A stretch of 64,000 bases of DNA from Acinetobacter nosocomialis NIPH 2119 (GCF_000368085.1 NZ_KB849239.1:2941715-3005714), one strand, 5' to 3'; shown: positions 48,550-57,480, counted from the stretch's first letter. Numbers and translations: made by a program. Notes: generated from the sequence alone by a model not told the origin.

Positions 48550-48813
48550 TTATGAGTTTTTCTTTAAGTCTTCAATATAAGTGGTTGTGCTGCCATCCCA
48601 GTAACAATGTATACAACGTCCCTCTTCAAAAACGTGCTCACAATTTGCATATCCATAAATTATAGAAGCACATTCAGGACACAACGAAGCCATGCTAGAT
48701 TTACTTTTTAAATACTGGCTTCCGCACTCATCACATTTTTCACAATCACTCAGCATGGATATATCTCGGTTTAAAACAATACCATGAGAACATAATGATA
48801 AATTAAAAGGCAA
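48550..48813 (-). CDS. Small cysteine-rich zinc-ribbon-like protein
   Basis: An 87-residue protein with repeated CxxC pairs (CEKCDECG, LCPEC, CIHCYWDG), so it probably binds zinc. The TTG at 48813 is only two bases from the start of repeat copy 2 and has no obvious ribosome site; ATG at 48756 is an alternative start. It may be complete or trimmed at its 5' end by the repeat. Function unknown. Confidence 0.5.
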   Translation of the reverse strand: MPFNLSLCSHGIVLNRDISMLSDCEKCDECGSQYLKSKSSMASLCPECASIIYGYANCEHVFEEGRCIHCYWDGSTTTYIEDLKKNS

Positions 48814-48815
48814 TC

Positions 48816-49020
48816 TTGTACGTTTTATCCTACAAACTTTTAAGGATTTTGCGGATTGGCGACACCCCTCTTTTTTCCTAATATGAAGTCATACAGGAAC
48901 AGGATGTTCCGGAACATAAAACAACAATAATACGTTCAAGCACCAGGAGCGTGAGATACGACAGGAGTCATATCTAATCACCAAATACAAGAAAGCCCGA
49001 CAGGATGTCGGGCTTTTTTT
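48816..49020 (+). repeat. Small-RNA repeat, copy 2
   Basis: Same layout as copy 1: TTGGCG (48856-48861), 17-base spacer, TAATAT (48879-48884), conserved core and a terminator AGCCCGACA-ggatg-TCGGGCT near the end. It differs from the other copies in the central segment (CGTTCAAGCACCAGGAGCG). Confidence 0.85.
48891..49020 (+). ncRNA. Putative small RNA, copy 2
   Basis: Predicted transcript from the copy-2 promoter to its terminator, about 130 nucleotides. The variable central segment could change its target compared with copies 1 and 3. Confidence 0.7.
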
Positions 49021-49051
49021 ATGCTTATTAAAAATTGATATTTAGACGAAC

Positions 49052-49627
49052 CTACAAGGGACTATGCGCCTGTTCTTGCTTTTTATGGCGAATCCAACGT
49101 ACCACCCAAATAACCGCAATCAGCACCACTATTGCCACAAGCGCGGGCACTAACATGGCAGAAACCGAAAGTAAGATTGCGCCAATCCACTCCCCTGTCG
49201 CAACTATAAAGTTCCCTAAGCCACCTGTGGTTGCAGTTGAAACACCGCGTGCAGCGACGGTACTCATTTGCACCACACCTGCCGTACCACCACCTACAAT
49301 AATCGCTGCCGCCCAACTGGCAAACTGAGACATTTCTCCACTACTGACCGCCATTGTCGTTAACGTACCCGCAATCATCGCCGCAGGAGTTGCGACTGTG
49401 TCTAAGGCGTTATCGACCCACGGAATATAGTAGGCTGCAATTTCACACACCGTTGCCACACCTAAGGCCAAACACACCGATGGCAGCGCTAACCATTCAA
49501 AACCTTTCGATGGCTCAAACCAGCCCATCATGGTGGCAATGCTCATGACCAGTAGCGGCACAAACACGCGAAAACCGCAGGCAGCGCTCAGACCCACGCC
49601 AATACATAAACCCAATATAGTTTCCAT
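49052..49627 (-). CDS. DUF4126 membrane protein
   Basis: A 191-residue inner-membrane protein with five to six hydrophobic segments, starting METILGLCIGVGLSAACGFRVFVPLL, typical of DUF4126. The ATG at 49627 is selected because AAAGGAAA lies before it. No function is known. It sits between repeat copies 2 and 3, and a terminator for an upstream gene lies just before it. Confidence 0.75.
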   Translation of the reverse strand: METILGLCIGVGLSAACGFRVFVPLLVMSIATMMGWFEPSKGFEWLALPSVCLALGVATVCEIAAYYIPWVDNALDTVATPAAMIAGTLTTMAVSSGEMSQFASWAAAIIVGGGTAGVVQMSTVAARGVSTATTGGLGNFIVATGEWIGAILLSVSAMLVPALVAIVVLIAVIWVVRWIRHKKQEQAHSPL

Positions 49628-49691
49628 AACGGTTTCCTTTTTCATGCCCATCACGGGTCTTGTTATGTAAGTCTTATTTTTAAATTAACAA

Positions 49692-49720
49692 AAAAGCCCC
49701 ATCGGGTGACAGGGCTTTTT
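49692..49720 (-). terminator. Terminator after the small zinc-ribbon gene
   Basis: The hairpin AAGCCC / GGGCTT with flanking A/T tracts, read on the minus strand, ends the 44-residue gene at 49752-49886. Confidence 0.7.
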
Positions 49721-49751
49721 GTTAAATGCGAACGCAAATATTATTTCATTC

Positions 49752-49886
49752 TTAACGTTTAAATTGTGTACAGTAGCATTTCGTGCAAGGTGGTAAAGGG
49801 TCGGTATTAATTTCTAAAAACACTCTATGTCCACACTGAGCACAGAAATAGAAGCCTGTTCCGGGTTTTTCGCCAGCTGTTACCAT
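49752..49886 (-). CDS. 44-residue zinc-ribbon protein
   Basis: A short gene encoding a protein with CAQCG early and CTKCYC late, a four-cysteine metal-binding pattern, and no other motif. An AGGA-type ribosome site (AGGAATGTAATC-ATG) precedes the start and a terminator follows, which supports a real gene despite its size. The composition suggests a rubredoxin- or zinc-ribbon-like protein. Function unknown. Confidence 0.65.
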   Translation of the reverse strand: MVTAGEKPGTGFYFCAQCGHRVFLEINTDPLPPCTKCYCTQFKR

Positions 49887-49997
49887 GATTACATTCCTAT
49901 AATCGTATATATATTAAACAGGAATATAACCCAGTTAGAGTGATTGTCAATTGTCCATTTCGCCCGATGATGATGGCATAAATGCAAAAAATGTTAT

Positions 49998-50203
49998 TTG
50001 TACGATTTATCTTACACAGATTTAGGGATTTAGCGGATTGGCTGTCCTCTGCTTTTTTTCTAATATGGACTCATACAGGAACAGGATGTTCCGGAACATA
50101 AAACAACAATAATAGGTTCATGCATCAGGATCGTGAGATACGACAGGAGTCATATCTAGCAACCAAATACGAAAAAGCCCGACAGGATGTCGGGCTTTTT
50201 TTA
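49998..50203 (+). repeat. Small-RNA repeat, copy 3
   Basis: Same layout: TTGGCT (50038-50043), 17-base spacer, TAATAT (50061-50066), conserved core and terminator AGCCCGACA-ggatg-TCGGGCT. The core and variable segment are those of copy 1, with a diverged upstream part. Confidence 0.85.
50073..50203 (+). ncRNA. Putative small RNA, copy 3
   Basis: Predicted transcript from the copy-3 promoter to the terminator, about 130 nucleotides, sharing the copy-1 central segment. Confidence 0.7.
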
Positions 50204-50217
50204 TTGATCTAAGATAA

Positions 50218-51162
50218 TTACGGAACTTCGATTAAGTTAACTGTAAATAAATTTAGAATATCTTCTTTATCCATAAAGATTATTTGACTTCTCTTATTAG
50301 CATCAAGTTTATTTCCCAACCAATTTCGTGCTGCTTTAGTAATTTCTCCACCCGCAATGATATAAGCATGATCAACTAAAACTCTTTTATTTGTTTCAGG
50401 ATCAAAAATCTCATGTCCTAACATCATTGTAGTTTGGTTGTAAATTTCAGCAATATTATGATTCCCTGCTTTAGTCATTCCAGAAGAGTCTAATTTTCCT
50501 TTCTTAACTTGTATCCCAAAATAAATAATATGCTGTGTTGGCAGTGTAAATTTCATCCAAATATCTTTGCCATATTCTAAAGCTTTGTCTTTGTGCCCAG
50601 CTACGGTAATCCTTTGAAAACCTAGTATTCTAAATAAGGGTAATAAAACTTTTTCAATCAATTCATCTTCTGAACATCTTTCTAGAAAGTTTACGAGTAA
50701 TTCTCTTTTCTTTAACTCATCTTCTGTGAATGGTCTATGTGGATTTTCACTTGGTTTTATTAAACTATTAGTTCTAATATTTCTTACATATAAAATATTA
50801 TCTCTTCCATAAAAAGCTTCGAATCCTTCTCGACTTAATGGTTTATTCAATTCAAGTAATGCATTTATTCTTTCAGGATCATCTTCTGTTGCATCAGACT
50901 TATACATTAATACCCTAAGCAGATTAATAAATTTCTCAGGTAAAGAGTCTTTTGCGCAAGGTTCTTCCAATAATTCCTTTAATCTTTCTGCTGTCCACCA
51001 CCATCTTGTACTACCATCATGTACATAAGGTAAATCACACTCATTAAAAAACTCTGAAATATAAAAGCTACTTCTATAAGGGAAATATTGCTGGTCTCCC
51101 ACAATACACTCTGCAATACCTCTCAAATTTCTATCTTTAAACCTCATAAAAGCCTCTGGCAA
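50218..51162 (-). CDS. Orphan PD-(D/E)XK-like nuclease (putative defence protein)
   Basis: A 314-residue protein. The central-to-C-terminal part contains GF near 181, E196, D200 in EYGKD and the Q218-V-K220 pattern in FGIQVKKGK, which together resemble the D-E-Q-x-K core of Mrr-like and PD-(D/E)XK nucleases. The N-terminal 60 residues (with SSFYISEFFNECDLPYV and STRWWW) look like the AbiJ N-terminal domain family, linked to abortive infection. This is an inference from pattern only. No modification or helicase partner lies next to it. It is A+T-rich, unlike its core neighbours, and divergent from the retron. Confidence 0.6.
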   Translation of the reverse strand: MPEAFMRFKDRNLRGIAECIVGDQQYFPYRSSFYISEFFNECDLPYVHDGSTRWWWTAERLKELLEEPCAKDSLPEKFINLLRVLMYKSDATEDDPERINALLELNKPLSREGFEAFYGRDNILYVRNIRTNSLIKPSENPHRPFTEDELKKRELLVNFLERCSEDELIEKVLLPLFRILGFQRITVAGHKDKALEYGKDIWMKFTLPTQHIIYFGIQVKKGKLDSSGMTKAGNHNIAEIYNQTTMMLGHEIFDPETNKRVLVDHAYIIAGGEITKAARNWLGNKLDANKRSQIIFMDKEDILNLFTVNLIEVP

Positions 51163-51451
51163 AACAAAGAAACCTACTCTAAACTAGGATGTTTTTTAAA
51201 CAAAATCAATAAGTTTACCTTAAGAATTATGATAAGGTACACAATAACAAATATATCTATTAATTTTAACGTTATTGTATTTTAGCTTTGCATAGGCAAA
51301 AGCTTTTCTAAGGATGCTGGGATTTTTTTATTATCATTCACCCCATATATATTCTATAAAATATTTTCTTTTCTTATTTATCAATATAGATATTTTCAAA
51401 TTTATATACATAAAGAATTGTTTCCATTTAAATTTTAAATTAATATTTTAA
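51163..51451. other. AT-rich divergent region between the nuclease and the retron
   Basis: About 290 bases, very A+T-rich. It contains a perfect 8-base inverted repeat ACAATAAC (51241-51248) and GTTATTGT (51271-51278), and a hairpin around 51284-51307 (AGCTTTGC / GCAAAAGCT). It should include the promoter of the retron RNA and that of the minus-strand nuclease. No gene is visible. Confidence 0.55.
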
Positions 51452-51593
51452 TGTCCTTTGGGAAGATTTTTAGATTGCGTATCGCATTCTGTTTTGAAAA
51501 TGTCAGTGGCTTATTGTCAAATTTGCCAACCAATTATTGGGCACCCTGCTAACCATGCTGTTGTGCGTTGACCATATGAGTTCCCAAGGGGCA
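51452..51593 (+). ncRNA. Retron msr-msd RNA (predicted)
   Basis: Inverted repeats a1 TGTCCTTTGGGAA (51452-51464) and a2 TTCCCAAGGGGCA (51581-51593) pair over 13 bases with two G-U pairs. Between them lies TTAG at 51470-51473, whose G is a candidate branching guanosine, a small GCG/CGC hairpin just after, and further stem-forming segments (TGGC/GCCA, CCAA/TTGG). This is the expected organisation of an msr-msd transcript immediately 5' of a retron reverse transcriptase. The exact msr/msd border is not determined. Confidence 0.75.
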
Positions 51594-51597
51594 CCTT

Positions 51598-53388
51598 TTG
51601 AAATATTTAAAAGAGCTTAAATCTTGTCAAACACAAAAAGATTTAGCAAATTTATTAGGCTATTCAGAAAAGAATTTTACTCGCATCTTGTTTAGCCAAA
51701 ATATTTCTTTGAGATATCAAAGTTTTGAAATTCCCAAAAAAAATGGCGATAAAAGGAAAATTCTTGCCCCTACTTCTGAACTTAAAGTATTACAAACTCG
51801 TTTGTCTATTCTGCTAAGTAATTGTTATGAGGAATTAGAGTTAAAAAGACTATCAACCTCTTCTTATATTAAATGTATTAGTTCACATGGATTCAGAAAA
51901 AAACTTATAGTAAATATTCCAGCATCAAAACAAAATCGAAAAATCATTGAATATAAAGAGATTAATTTTGGTATTTATAGTAATGCGAAACAACATACTG
52001 GCAAACGGCTCGTATTAAATATCGATCTAAAAGATTTTTTTGAAAGTATTACTTTTTCTAGAGTTGTTGGCTTTTTTACTAAAAATAAACTTTTCCTTTT
52101 ACCTTTGGATATTGCAGTCTTAATTGCCCAAATTGTCACATACCGAACATCTACCTCACAAGAAGGTTTTTTACCTCAAGGTAGTCCTTGCTCACCCATA
52201 ATTAGTAATCTAATCGGTAATATTCTTGATGTTAAAATGGTAAAATTAGCAAAAGAATATAAATTTACTTATACAAGATATGTTGATGATTTGACACTAT
52301 CAACCAATTTACCTCAATTTTCTGAGGATATCATCGAATTTGATGGTGAAAAATGGGTTCTAGGTTCAGCCTTAAATCATACAATTAATAGCAGTAAATT
52401 TAAGATTAATCCTAAAAAAACAAGATTAACTGACAAATATAATAAACAAGAAGTAACAGGATTAACTATTAACAAAAAAGTAAATATTGATCGAACTTAT
52501 TATCGTTATACAAGATCAATGGTTCAAAAATTCTGTGCTGAAGGTGAATTCTTTAAATCAAAAGTTCACATGGATAAACAAAAAATAAGCCGAGAAGCAT
52601 TAAATGGTATTTTAAGTCACATCTACCAAATAAAAAATCAACAAGACATTAACTTTCCAAATTGCGCAAGAAACTTTAGTGAATTAAATAGTCTTGAAAA
52701 ACTCTATGCCAAATTTCTCTTTCATCATTACTTTGTCCATCCACAGAGAATGTTAATAATTGGTGAAGGCTATACTGATCCTTTGCACTTTAAATTAGCT
52801 TGCCATAAACTTTATAAAGAATCTTTAAGTTTTCTTAAATTTTCTTCACTAGAGGGAACTAAGCGATTTTCTAAAATAACTGGTTACGGAGGCGGGACAG
52901 GATTACTTAAAATATTTCTTCAAAATTATAAACAATTTTACAAAGCTAGAAATATTTGTTTGAAACCATGCTTAATTATAGTTGATGGAGATTCTGATGG
53001 AGATGCCGTTATTTCAAAAGCTAGTGCTGAATTCAAAACCACTTTCAAAAAAATAAGTCATTCTTCTATGACCACAGCTGGACTATTAGATTGGTATCAT
53101 ATCTTTAATAATTTATATATTCTTCAATTACCTAAAAATAAAGTTATTGAAGATTTTTATGATCCTTTAATTCTAACAATACCGATAGGTTCTAAAACTT
53201 TTCACTCAGATGATAAGAAAAAAAATACTAAATTTGACTCTAAGATACATTATGGAAAAAAAGTTTTATTAGAAAAAATAATTTATGAACAACAGGATAC
53301 TATTGATTTTTCAAAGTTTGATTTAATATTTAATACTATTTTTCATATACAATTCTATCATTATATTTATTGTAATATGGAAAGTTAA
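51598..53388 (+). CDS. Retron reverse transcriptase fused to TOPRIM domain (Ec67/Eco2-like)
   Basis: A 596-residue protein. Reverse transcriptase core: NAKQH (129-133, retron NAxxH hallmark), DLKDFF (143-148), QGSPCSP (194-200), YVDD (228-231) and VTG (286-288, retron hallmark). From about 380 a C-terminal TOPRIM domain shows the Glu motif LIIGEGYTD (E390) and the triple-Asp motif DGDSDGD (463-469). This is the architecture of the Ec67/Eco2 retron, where the TOPRIM part is the effector. The start is TTG at 51598, with AAGGGG six bases upstream inside repeat a2. The gene is strikingly A+T-rich and was probably acquired horizontally. Family knowledge points to anti-phage function. Confidence 0.9.
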   Translation: MKYLKELKSCQTQKDLANLLGYSEKNFTRILFSQNISLRYQSFEIPKKNGDKRKILAPTSELKVLQTRLSILLSNCYEELELKRLSTSSYIKCISSHGFRKKLIVNIPASKQNRKIIEYKEINFGIYSNAKQHTGKRLVLNIDLKDFFESITFSRVVGFFTKNKLFLLPLDIAVLIAQIVTYRTSTSQEGFLPQGSPCSPIISNLIGNILDVKMVKLAKEYKFTYTRYVDDLTLSTNLPQFSEDIIEFDGEKWVLGSALNHTINSSKFKINPKKTRLTDKYNKQEVTGLTINKKVNIDRTYYRYTRSMVQKFCAEGEFFKSKVHMDKQKISREALNGILSHIYQIKNQQDINFPNCARNFSELNSLEKLYAKFLFHHYFVHPQRMLIIGEGYTDPLHFKLACHKLYKESLSFLKFSSLEGTKRFSKITGYGGGTGLLKIFLQNYKQFYKARNICLKPCLIIVDGDSDGDAVISKASAEFKTTFKKISHSSMTTAGLLDWYHIFNNLYILQLPKNKVIEDFYDPLILTIPIGSKTFHSDDKKKNTKFDSKIHYGKKVLLEKIIYEQQDTIDFSKFDLIFNTIFHIQFYHYIYCNMES

Positions 53389-53420
53389 AACCCCATCATC
53401 AAGATAGGGCTTTTTTTGAA
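53388..53420 (+). terminator. Possible terminator after the retron gene
   Basis: The interrupted hairpin CCCAT / ATAGGG with a long T tract sits between the convergent retron and acnD genes. It is weaker than the other terminators. Confidence 0.5.
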
Positions 53421-53447
53421 CAACATCAATAATGTTTAACTAAAATA

Positions 53448-56054
53448 TTAAGCCACTTGGCCTTCTAAAAAGTCTTGCGCAAAACGCTGTAATACACCAC
53501 CCGCTTCATATACAGAAACTTCTTCTTCTGTATCTAAACGACACGTCACAGGTACTTCAAGAATCTCTTCTTTACCATCTGCTGTGGCACGTTCAATCAC
53601 TAAAGTTAAAGTCGAACGCGGCGCAATATTACCAATCACGCTATAAAGCTCTGTACCATCTAGTTTTAGAGTCTTACGGTTTACACCCGGTTTAAACTCG
53701 AGTGGTAACACGCCCATACCCACCAAGTTAGTACGGTGAATACGCTCAAAACCTTCTGCCACAATCGCTTCAACACCTGCAAGGCGTACTCCTTTTGCAG
53801 CCCAGTCACGGCTTGAACCCTGACCGTAGTCAGCACCCGCGATAATGATTAACGGTTGCTTACGGTTCATGTAGGTTTCAATTGCTTCCCACATGCGCAT
53901 CACTTCGCCTTCCGGCTCTACACGCGCTTTTGAACCTTGCTTAATGGTACCGTCTGAACGGCGAACCATTTCGTTATAGAGTTTCGGGTTTGCAAATGTT
54001 GCACGTTGTGCAGTCAAGTGGTCACCACGGTGCGTTGCGTATGAGTTGAAGTCTTCTTCTGGTACGCCCATTTTGTGAAGGTATTCACCCGCAGCCGAGT
54101 CCATCAAAATCGCGTTTGAAGGCGACAAGTGGTCGGTGGTGATGTTGTCGCCCAAAATCGCAAGCGGACGCATGTTCGCCAAAGTACGTGGTGCAGCCAA
54201 TGCCCCTTCCCAATATGGTGGACGGCGGATGTAAGTACTTTGCGGACGCCAGTCGTAAAGTGGGCTTTTCGCTTGTTCAACTTCGCCCAAGTCAAACATT
54301 GGAATGTAGACTTTACGGAACTGTTCAGGCTTCACGGCTTCTTTAACTAAGGCATCAATTTCAGCGTCAGATGGCCAAATGTCTTTGAGGTAAATCGGGT
54401 TACCTTCTTTGTCATGACCTAACGCATCTTTTTCGATGTCAAAACGGATCGTACCCGCAATTGCATATGCCACAACAAGTGGTGGAGATGCCAAGAATGC
54501 TTGTTTTGCATATGGATGGATACGGCCATCGAAGTTACGGTTACCAGAGAGTACTGCGGTTGCGTACAAGTCACGGTCAATAATTTCTTGCTGAATAGCT
54601 GAATCTAATGCACCAGACATACCGTTACACGTTGTACAAGCGTAAGCCACAATACCAAAACCAAGTTGTTCTAAGTCTTTTAGAACACCTGCTTCTTCAA
54701 GGTAAAGTGCAGCCGCTTTTGAACCTGGTGCAAATGATGATTTCACCCAAGGTTTACGAACCAAACCAAGCTCATTTGCTTTACGTGCCAACAAACCTGC
54801 CGCCACGGTGTTACGTGGGTTAGAAGTGTTGGTACATGAAGTAATTGCAGCAATAATGATTGCGCCATCAGGCATTAAGCCATCAGAACGGTTTTCAACA
54901 ACACCTGCAATACCTTTTTCTTTTAGGTCCGCAGTTGATACACGTGCATGTGGGTTTGATGGACCCGCGATGTTACGTGTAACTGTCGATAGATCAAAAC
55001 GTAGTACACGTGGGTATTCTGCTTTGGTCATTTCAGATGCCCAAAGGCCAATTTCTTTTGCGTACTGTTCAACCAATGCCACTTGAGCATCTTCACGACC
55101 TGTTAGACGTAAGTAGTCGATTGTGTTTTGGTCGATGTAGAACATCGCAGCCGTAGCGCCATATTCTGGTGTCATGTTCGAAATGGTTGCACGGTCACCC
55201 ACAGACATACTGTCAGCGCCTTCACCAAAGAACTCAAGGTAAGCACCAACCACACGCTCTTTACGCAAGAACTCGGTTAAAGCAAGTACGATATCTGTTG
55301 CAGTAATGCCTGCCTGACGCTGACCAACCAACTCAACGCCAATAATGTCTGGTAGACGCATCCAAGATGCACGGCCTAACATTACGTTTTCAGCTTCTAA
55401 ACCACCAACACCCACAGAAATTACGCCCAAAGCGTCGGTATGTGGTGTATGTGAGTCTGTACCTACGCATGTGTCTGGGAATGCTACGCCATCACGCGCC
55501 TGAATGACCGGAGACATTTTCTCTAAGTTAATCTGGTGCATAATGCCGTTCCCAGCAGGGATCACATCGACATTTTTAAATGCGGTTTTGGTCCACTCAA
55601 TAAAGTGGAAACGGTCTTCGTTACGACGGTCTTCAACAGCACGGTTTTTTGCAAAAGCGTCTGGGTCAGCACCACCGTATTCCACTGCTAAAGAGTGGTC
55701 GACAATAAGCTGTGTTGGTACAACTGGGTTAACTTTAGATGGGTCACCACCCTTCTCAGCAATCGCATCACGCAAACCTGCAAGGTCAACCAATGCAGTT
55801 TGCCCCAAAATGTCATGACACACCACGCGTGCAGGATACCAAGGAAAGTCTAAGTCCTGACGACGTTCAATTAACTGTGTTAAATAAGCAGTTAAGTTCT
55901 CGGCATCGGCACGGCGTACCAATTGCTCTGCAAGTACTTTAGAGGTGTAAGGCAGTTTTTCGTATGCGCCTGGCTGAATATCTTCAACGGCTTGACGCAC
56001 GTCGTAATATTCAAGCTGGGTACCTGCCAGCGGTTTACGGTATTTTGTGTTCAT
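53448..56054 (-). CDS. acnD: Fe/S-dependent 2-methylisocitrate dehydratase AcnD
   Basis: An 868-residue aconitase-superfamily protein with iron-sulfur ligand regions SCTNTSNPRN and ACTTCNG and a C-terminal swivel domain containing GADYGQGSSRDWAAKG. The length and context with prpB and prpC identify AcnD, which dehydrates 2-methylcitrate to the aconitate form. In most bacteria AcnD acts with PrpF, but no prpF is adjacent. It starts immediately at the prpC stop (one-base overlap TAATG). Confidence 0.93.
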   Translation of the reverse strand: MNTKYRKPLAGTQLEYYDVRQAVEDIQPGAYEKLPYTSKVLAEQLVRRADAENLTAYLTQLIERRQDLDFPWYPARVVCHDILGQTALVDLAGLRDAIAEKGGDPSKVNPVVPTQLIVDHSLAVEYGGADPDAFAKNRAVEDRRNEDRFHFIEWTKTAFKNVDVIPAGNGIMHQINLEKMSPVIQARDGVAFPDTCVGTDSHTPHTDALGVISVGVGGLEAENVMLGRASWMRLPDIIGVELVGQRQAGITATDIVLALTEFLRKERVVGAYLEFFGEGADSMSVGDRATISNMTPEYGATAAMFYIDQNTIDYLRLTGREDAQVALVEQYAKEIGLWASEMTKAEYPRVLRFDLSTVTRNIAGPSNPHARVSTADLKEKGIAGVVENRSDGLMPDGAIIIAAITSCTNTSNPRNTVAAGLLARKANELGLVRKPWVKSSFAPGSKAAALYLEEAGVLKDLEQLGFGIVAYACTTCNGMSGALDSAIQQEIIDRDLYATAVLSGNRNFDGRIHPYAKQAFLASPPLVVAYAIAGTIRFDIEKDALGHDKEGNPIYLKDIWPSDAEIDALVKEAVKPEQFRKVYIPMFDLGEVEQAKSPLYDWRPQSTYIRRPPYWEGALAAPRTLANMRPLAILGDNITTDHLSPSNAILMDSAAGEYLHKMGVPEEDFNSYATHRGDHLTAQRATFANPKLYNEMVRRSDGTIKQGSKARVEPEGEVMRMWEAIETYMNRKQPLIIIAGADYGQGSSRDWAAKGVRLAGVEAIVAEGFERIHRTNLVGMGVLPLEFKPGVNRKTLKLDGTELYSVIGNIAPRSTLTLVIERATADGKEEILEVPVTCRLDTEEEVSVYEAGGVLQRFAQDFLEGQVA

Positions 56055-57211
56055 TAACCACGCTCCGCCAATGGTTTAAATTCGAGATTTTCAGGGCCTG
56101 TGTAGTTCGCGCTTGGACGAATAATTTTGCCATCTTGACGTTGTTCAATCACGTGTGCTGACCAACCTGCTGTACGAGCAATTACGAATAACGGTGTAAA
56201 CATAGCAGTTGGAACACCCATTAAGTGATAGCTCACCGCACTGAACCAGTCGAGGTTCGGGAACATATTTTTCACTTCTTTCATCACTGCTTCTAAACGC
56301 TCAGCGATGAGGTACATTTTGGTGTTCTCTTGTGCTTGCGCTAAGTCATGCGCCACTTTCTTGATCACTTCGTTACGTGGGTCAGAAACTGTATATACAG
56401 GGTGACCAAATCCGATCACGACTTCTTTATTTTCAACACGTTTACGGATGTCAGCTTCTGCTTCATCTGGATTGTCATAACGTTGTTGAATCACGAATGC
56501 AACTTCGTTTGCACCGCCATGTTTAGGTCCGCGAAGTGCACCAATACCGCCTGTAATTGCCGAGTACATGTCAGAACCTGTACCTGCAACCACACGTGAT
56601 GTAAATGTTGATGCGTTGAATTCGTGCTCAGCATACAAAATCAGAGAGGTATGCATTGCTTGAATCCATTCTTCAGATGGTTTTTCGCCATGCAGTAAAT
56701 GTAAGAAATGCGCTGCAATTGAGTCGTCATCAGTTTCAACTTCAATACGACGACCGTTGTTGCTGAAGTGGTACCAATAAAGCAGCATTGAGCCTAAGCT
56801 TGCCATTAATTTGTCAGCAATGTCTTTTGCACCAGCTTCGTTGTGGTCTTCGTGTTCTGGCGTTAAGCAACCTAGCACTGAAACACCTGTACGCATTACA
56901 TCCATTGGGTGAGCAGACGGTGGTAATTGTTCAAGTGCAGTTTTAAGTGCTGCTGGTAAGCCACGAAGCGCTTTTAATTTTGCTTTATATGCTTTGAGTT
57001 CAGCTTTGTTTGGTAATTTGCCATGTACGAGCAAGTGAGCAACTTCTTCAAACTGGCTACCCGCTGCAAGGTCAAGAATGTCATAGCCACGATAGTGCAA
57101 GTCGTTACCGCTACGTCCTACGGTACAAAGTGCTGTGTTGCCTGCAACTTGTCCACTAAGTGCAACTGATTTTTTTGGTTTGAAGCCTGTTGTTGTTTCA
57201 TTTGAGCTCAT
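56054..57211 (-). CDS. prpC: 2-methylcitrate synthase PrpC
   Basis: A 385-residue citrate-synthase-family protein with [16 protein letters not shown] and the conserved His/Asp active-site regions. It condenses propionyl-CoA with oxaloacetate in the 2-methylcitrate cycle, handling propionyl-CoA from valine breakdown (mmsA) and odd-chain acids. It is followed with a one-base overlap by acnD, and prpB lies upstream on the same strand across a 269-base gap that contains a repeat element. Confidence 0.94.
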   Translation of the reverse strand: MSSNETTTGFKPKKSVALSGQVAGNTALCTVGRSGNDLHYRGYDILDLAAGSQFEEVAHLLVHGKLPNKAELKAYKAKLKALRGLPAALKTALEQLPPSAHPMDVMRTGVSVLGCLTPEHEDHNEAGAKDIADKLMASLGSMLLYWYHFSNNGRRIEVETDDDSIAAHFLHLLHGEKPSEEWIQAMHTSLILYAEHEFNASTFTSRVVAGTGSDMYSAITGGIGALRGPKHGGANEVAFVIQQRYDNPDEAEADIRKRVENKEVVIGFGHPVYTVSDPRNEVIKKVAHDLAQAQENTKMYLIAERLEAVMKEVKNMFPNLDWFSAVSYHLMGVPTAMFTPLFVIARTAGWSAHVIEQRQDGKIIRPSANYTGPENLEFKPLAERG

Positions 57212-57251
57212 AAGATTGTCCTTTCCTATCTATCTGAATTTATTTATTAAG

Positions 57252-57445
57252 CACGACGGAGTCGTACCATTTTCACTTCTTATTTCAGGATTAACCTTCG
57301 GTTCGACCTACTTTTGTTTTGGCAAAAGTAGGCAAAACCATTGTCATCTGCAAAACTCGTCCACAACCATCAAATATCCTATCTATCGCAGAACCAATTT
57401 TAAAAAATGTAGTCCTGTCTCAAACAGTTGCAGATGACGCCTCCG
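57252..57445. repeat. Intergenic repeat element A
   Basis: Contains a CTACTTTTG / CAAAAGTAG hairpin (57308-57331), the shared block CAAAACCATTGTCA and the inverted pair GTCATCTGCA (57343-57352) / TGCAGATGAC (57429-57438). A GCACGACGGAGTCGTA palindrome starts it. Related to the element at 62640-62985. Confidence 0.7.
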
Positions 57446-57480
57446 AGTATCAGATTCCAATTAATCAACTTTTTAATTTA

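Noticed and set aside
48333..50203. Insertion sequences at the three repeats
   Set aside because: There is no transposase and no terminal inverted repeats. The units contain a promoter, a core and a terminator, which fit RNA genes.
51452..51600. CRISPR array or phage attachment site at the retron
   Set aside because: The inverted arms are a single pair around a folded RNA and no regularly spaced direct repeats are present.
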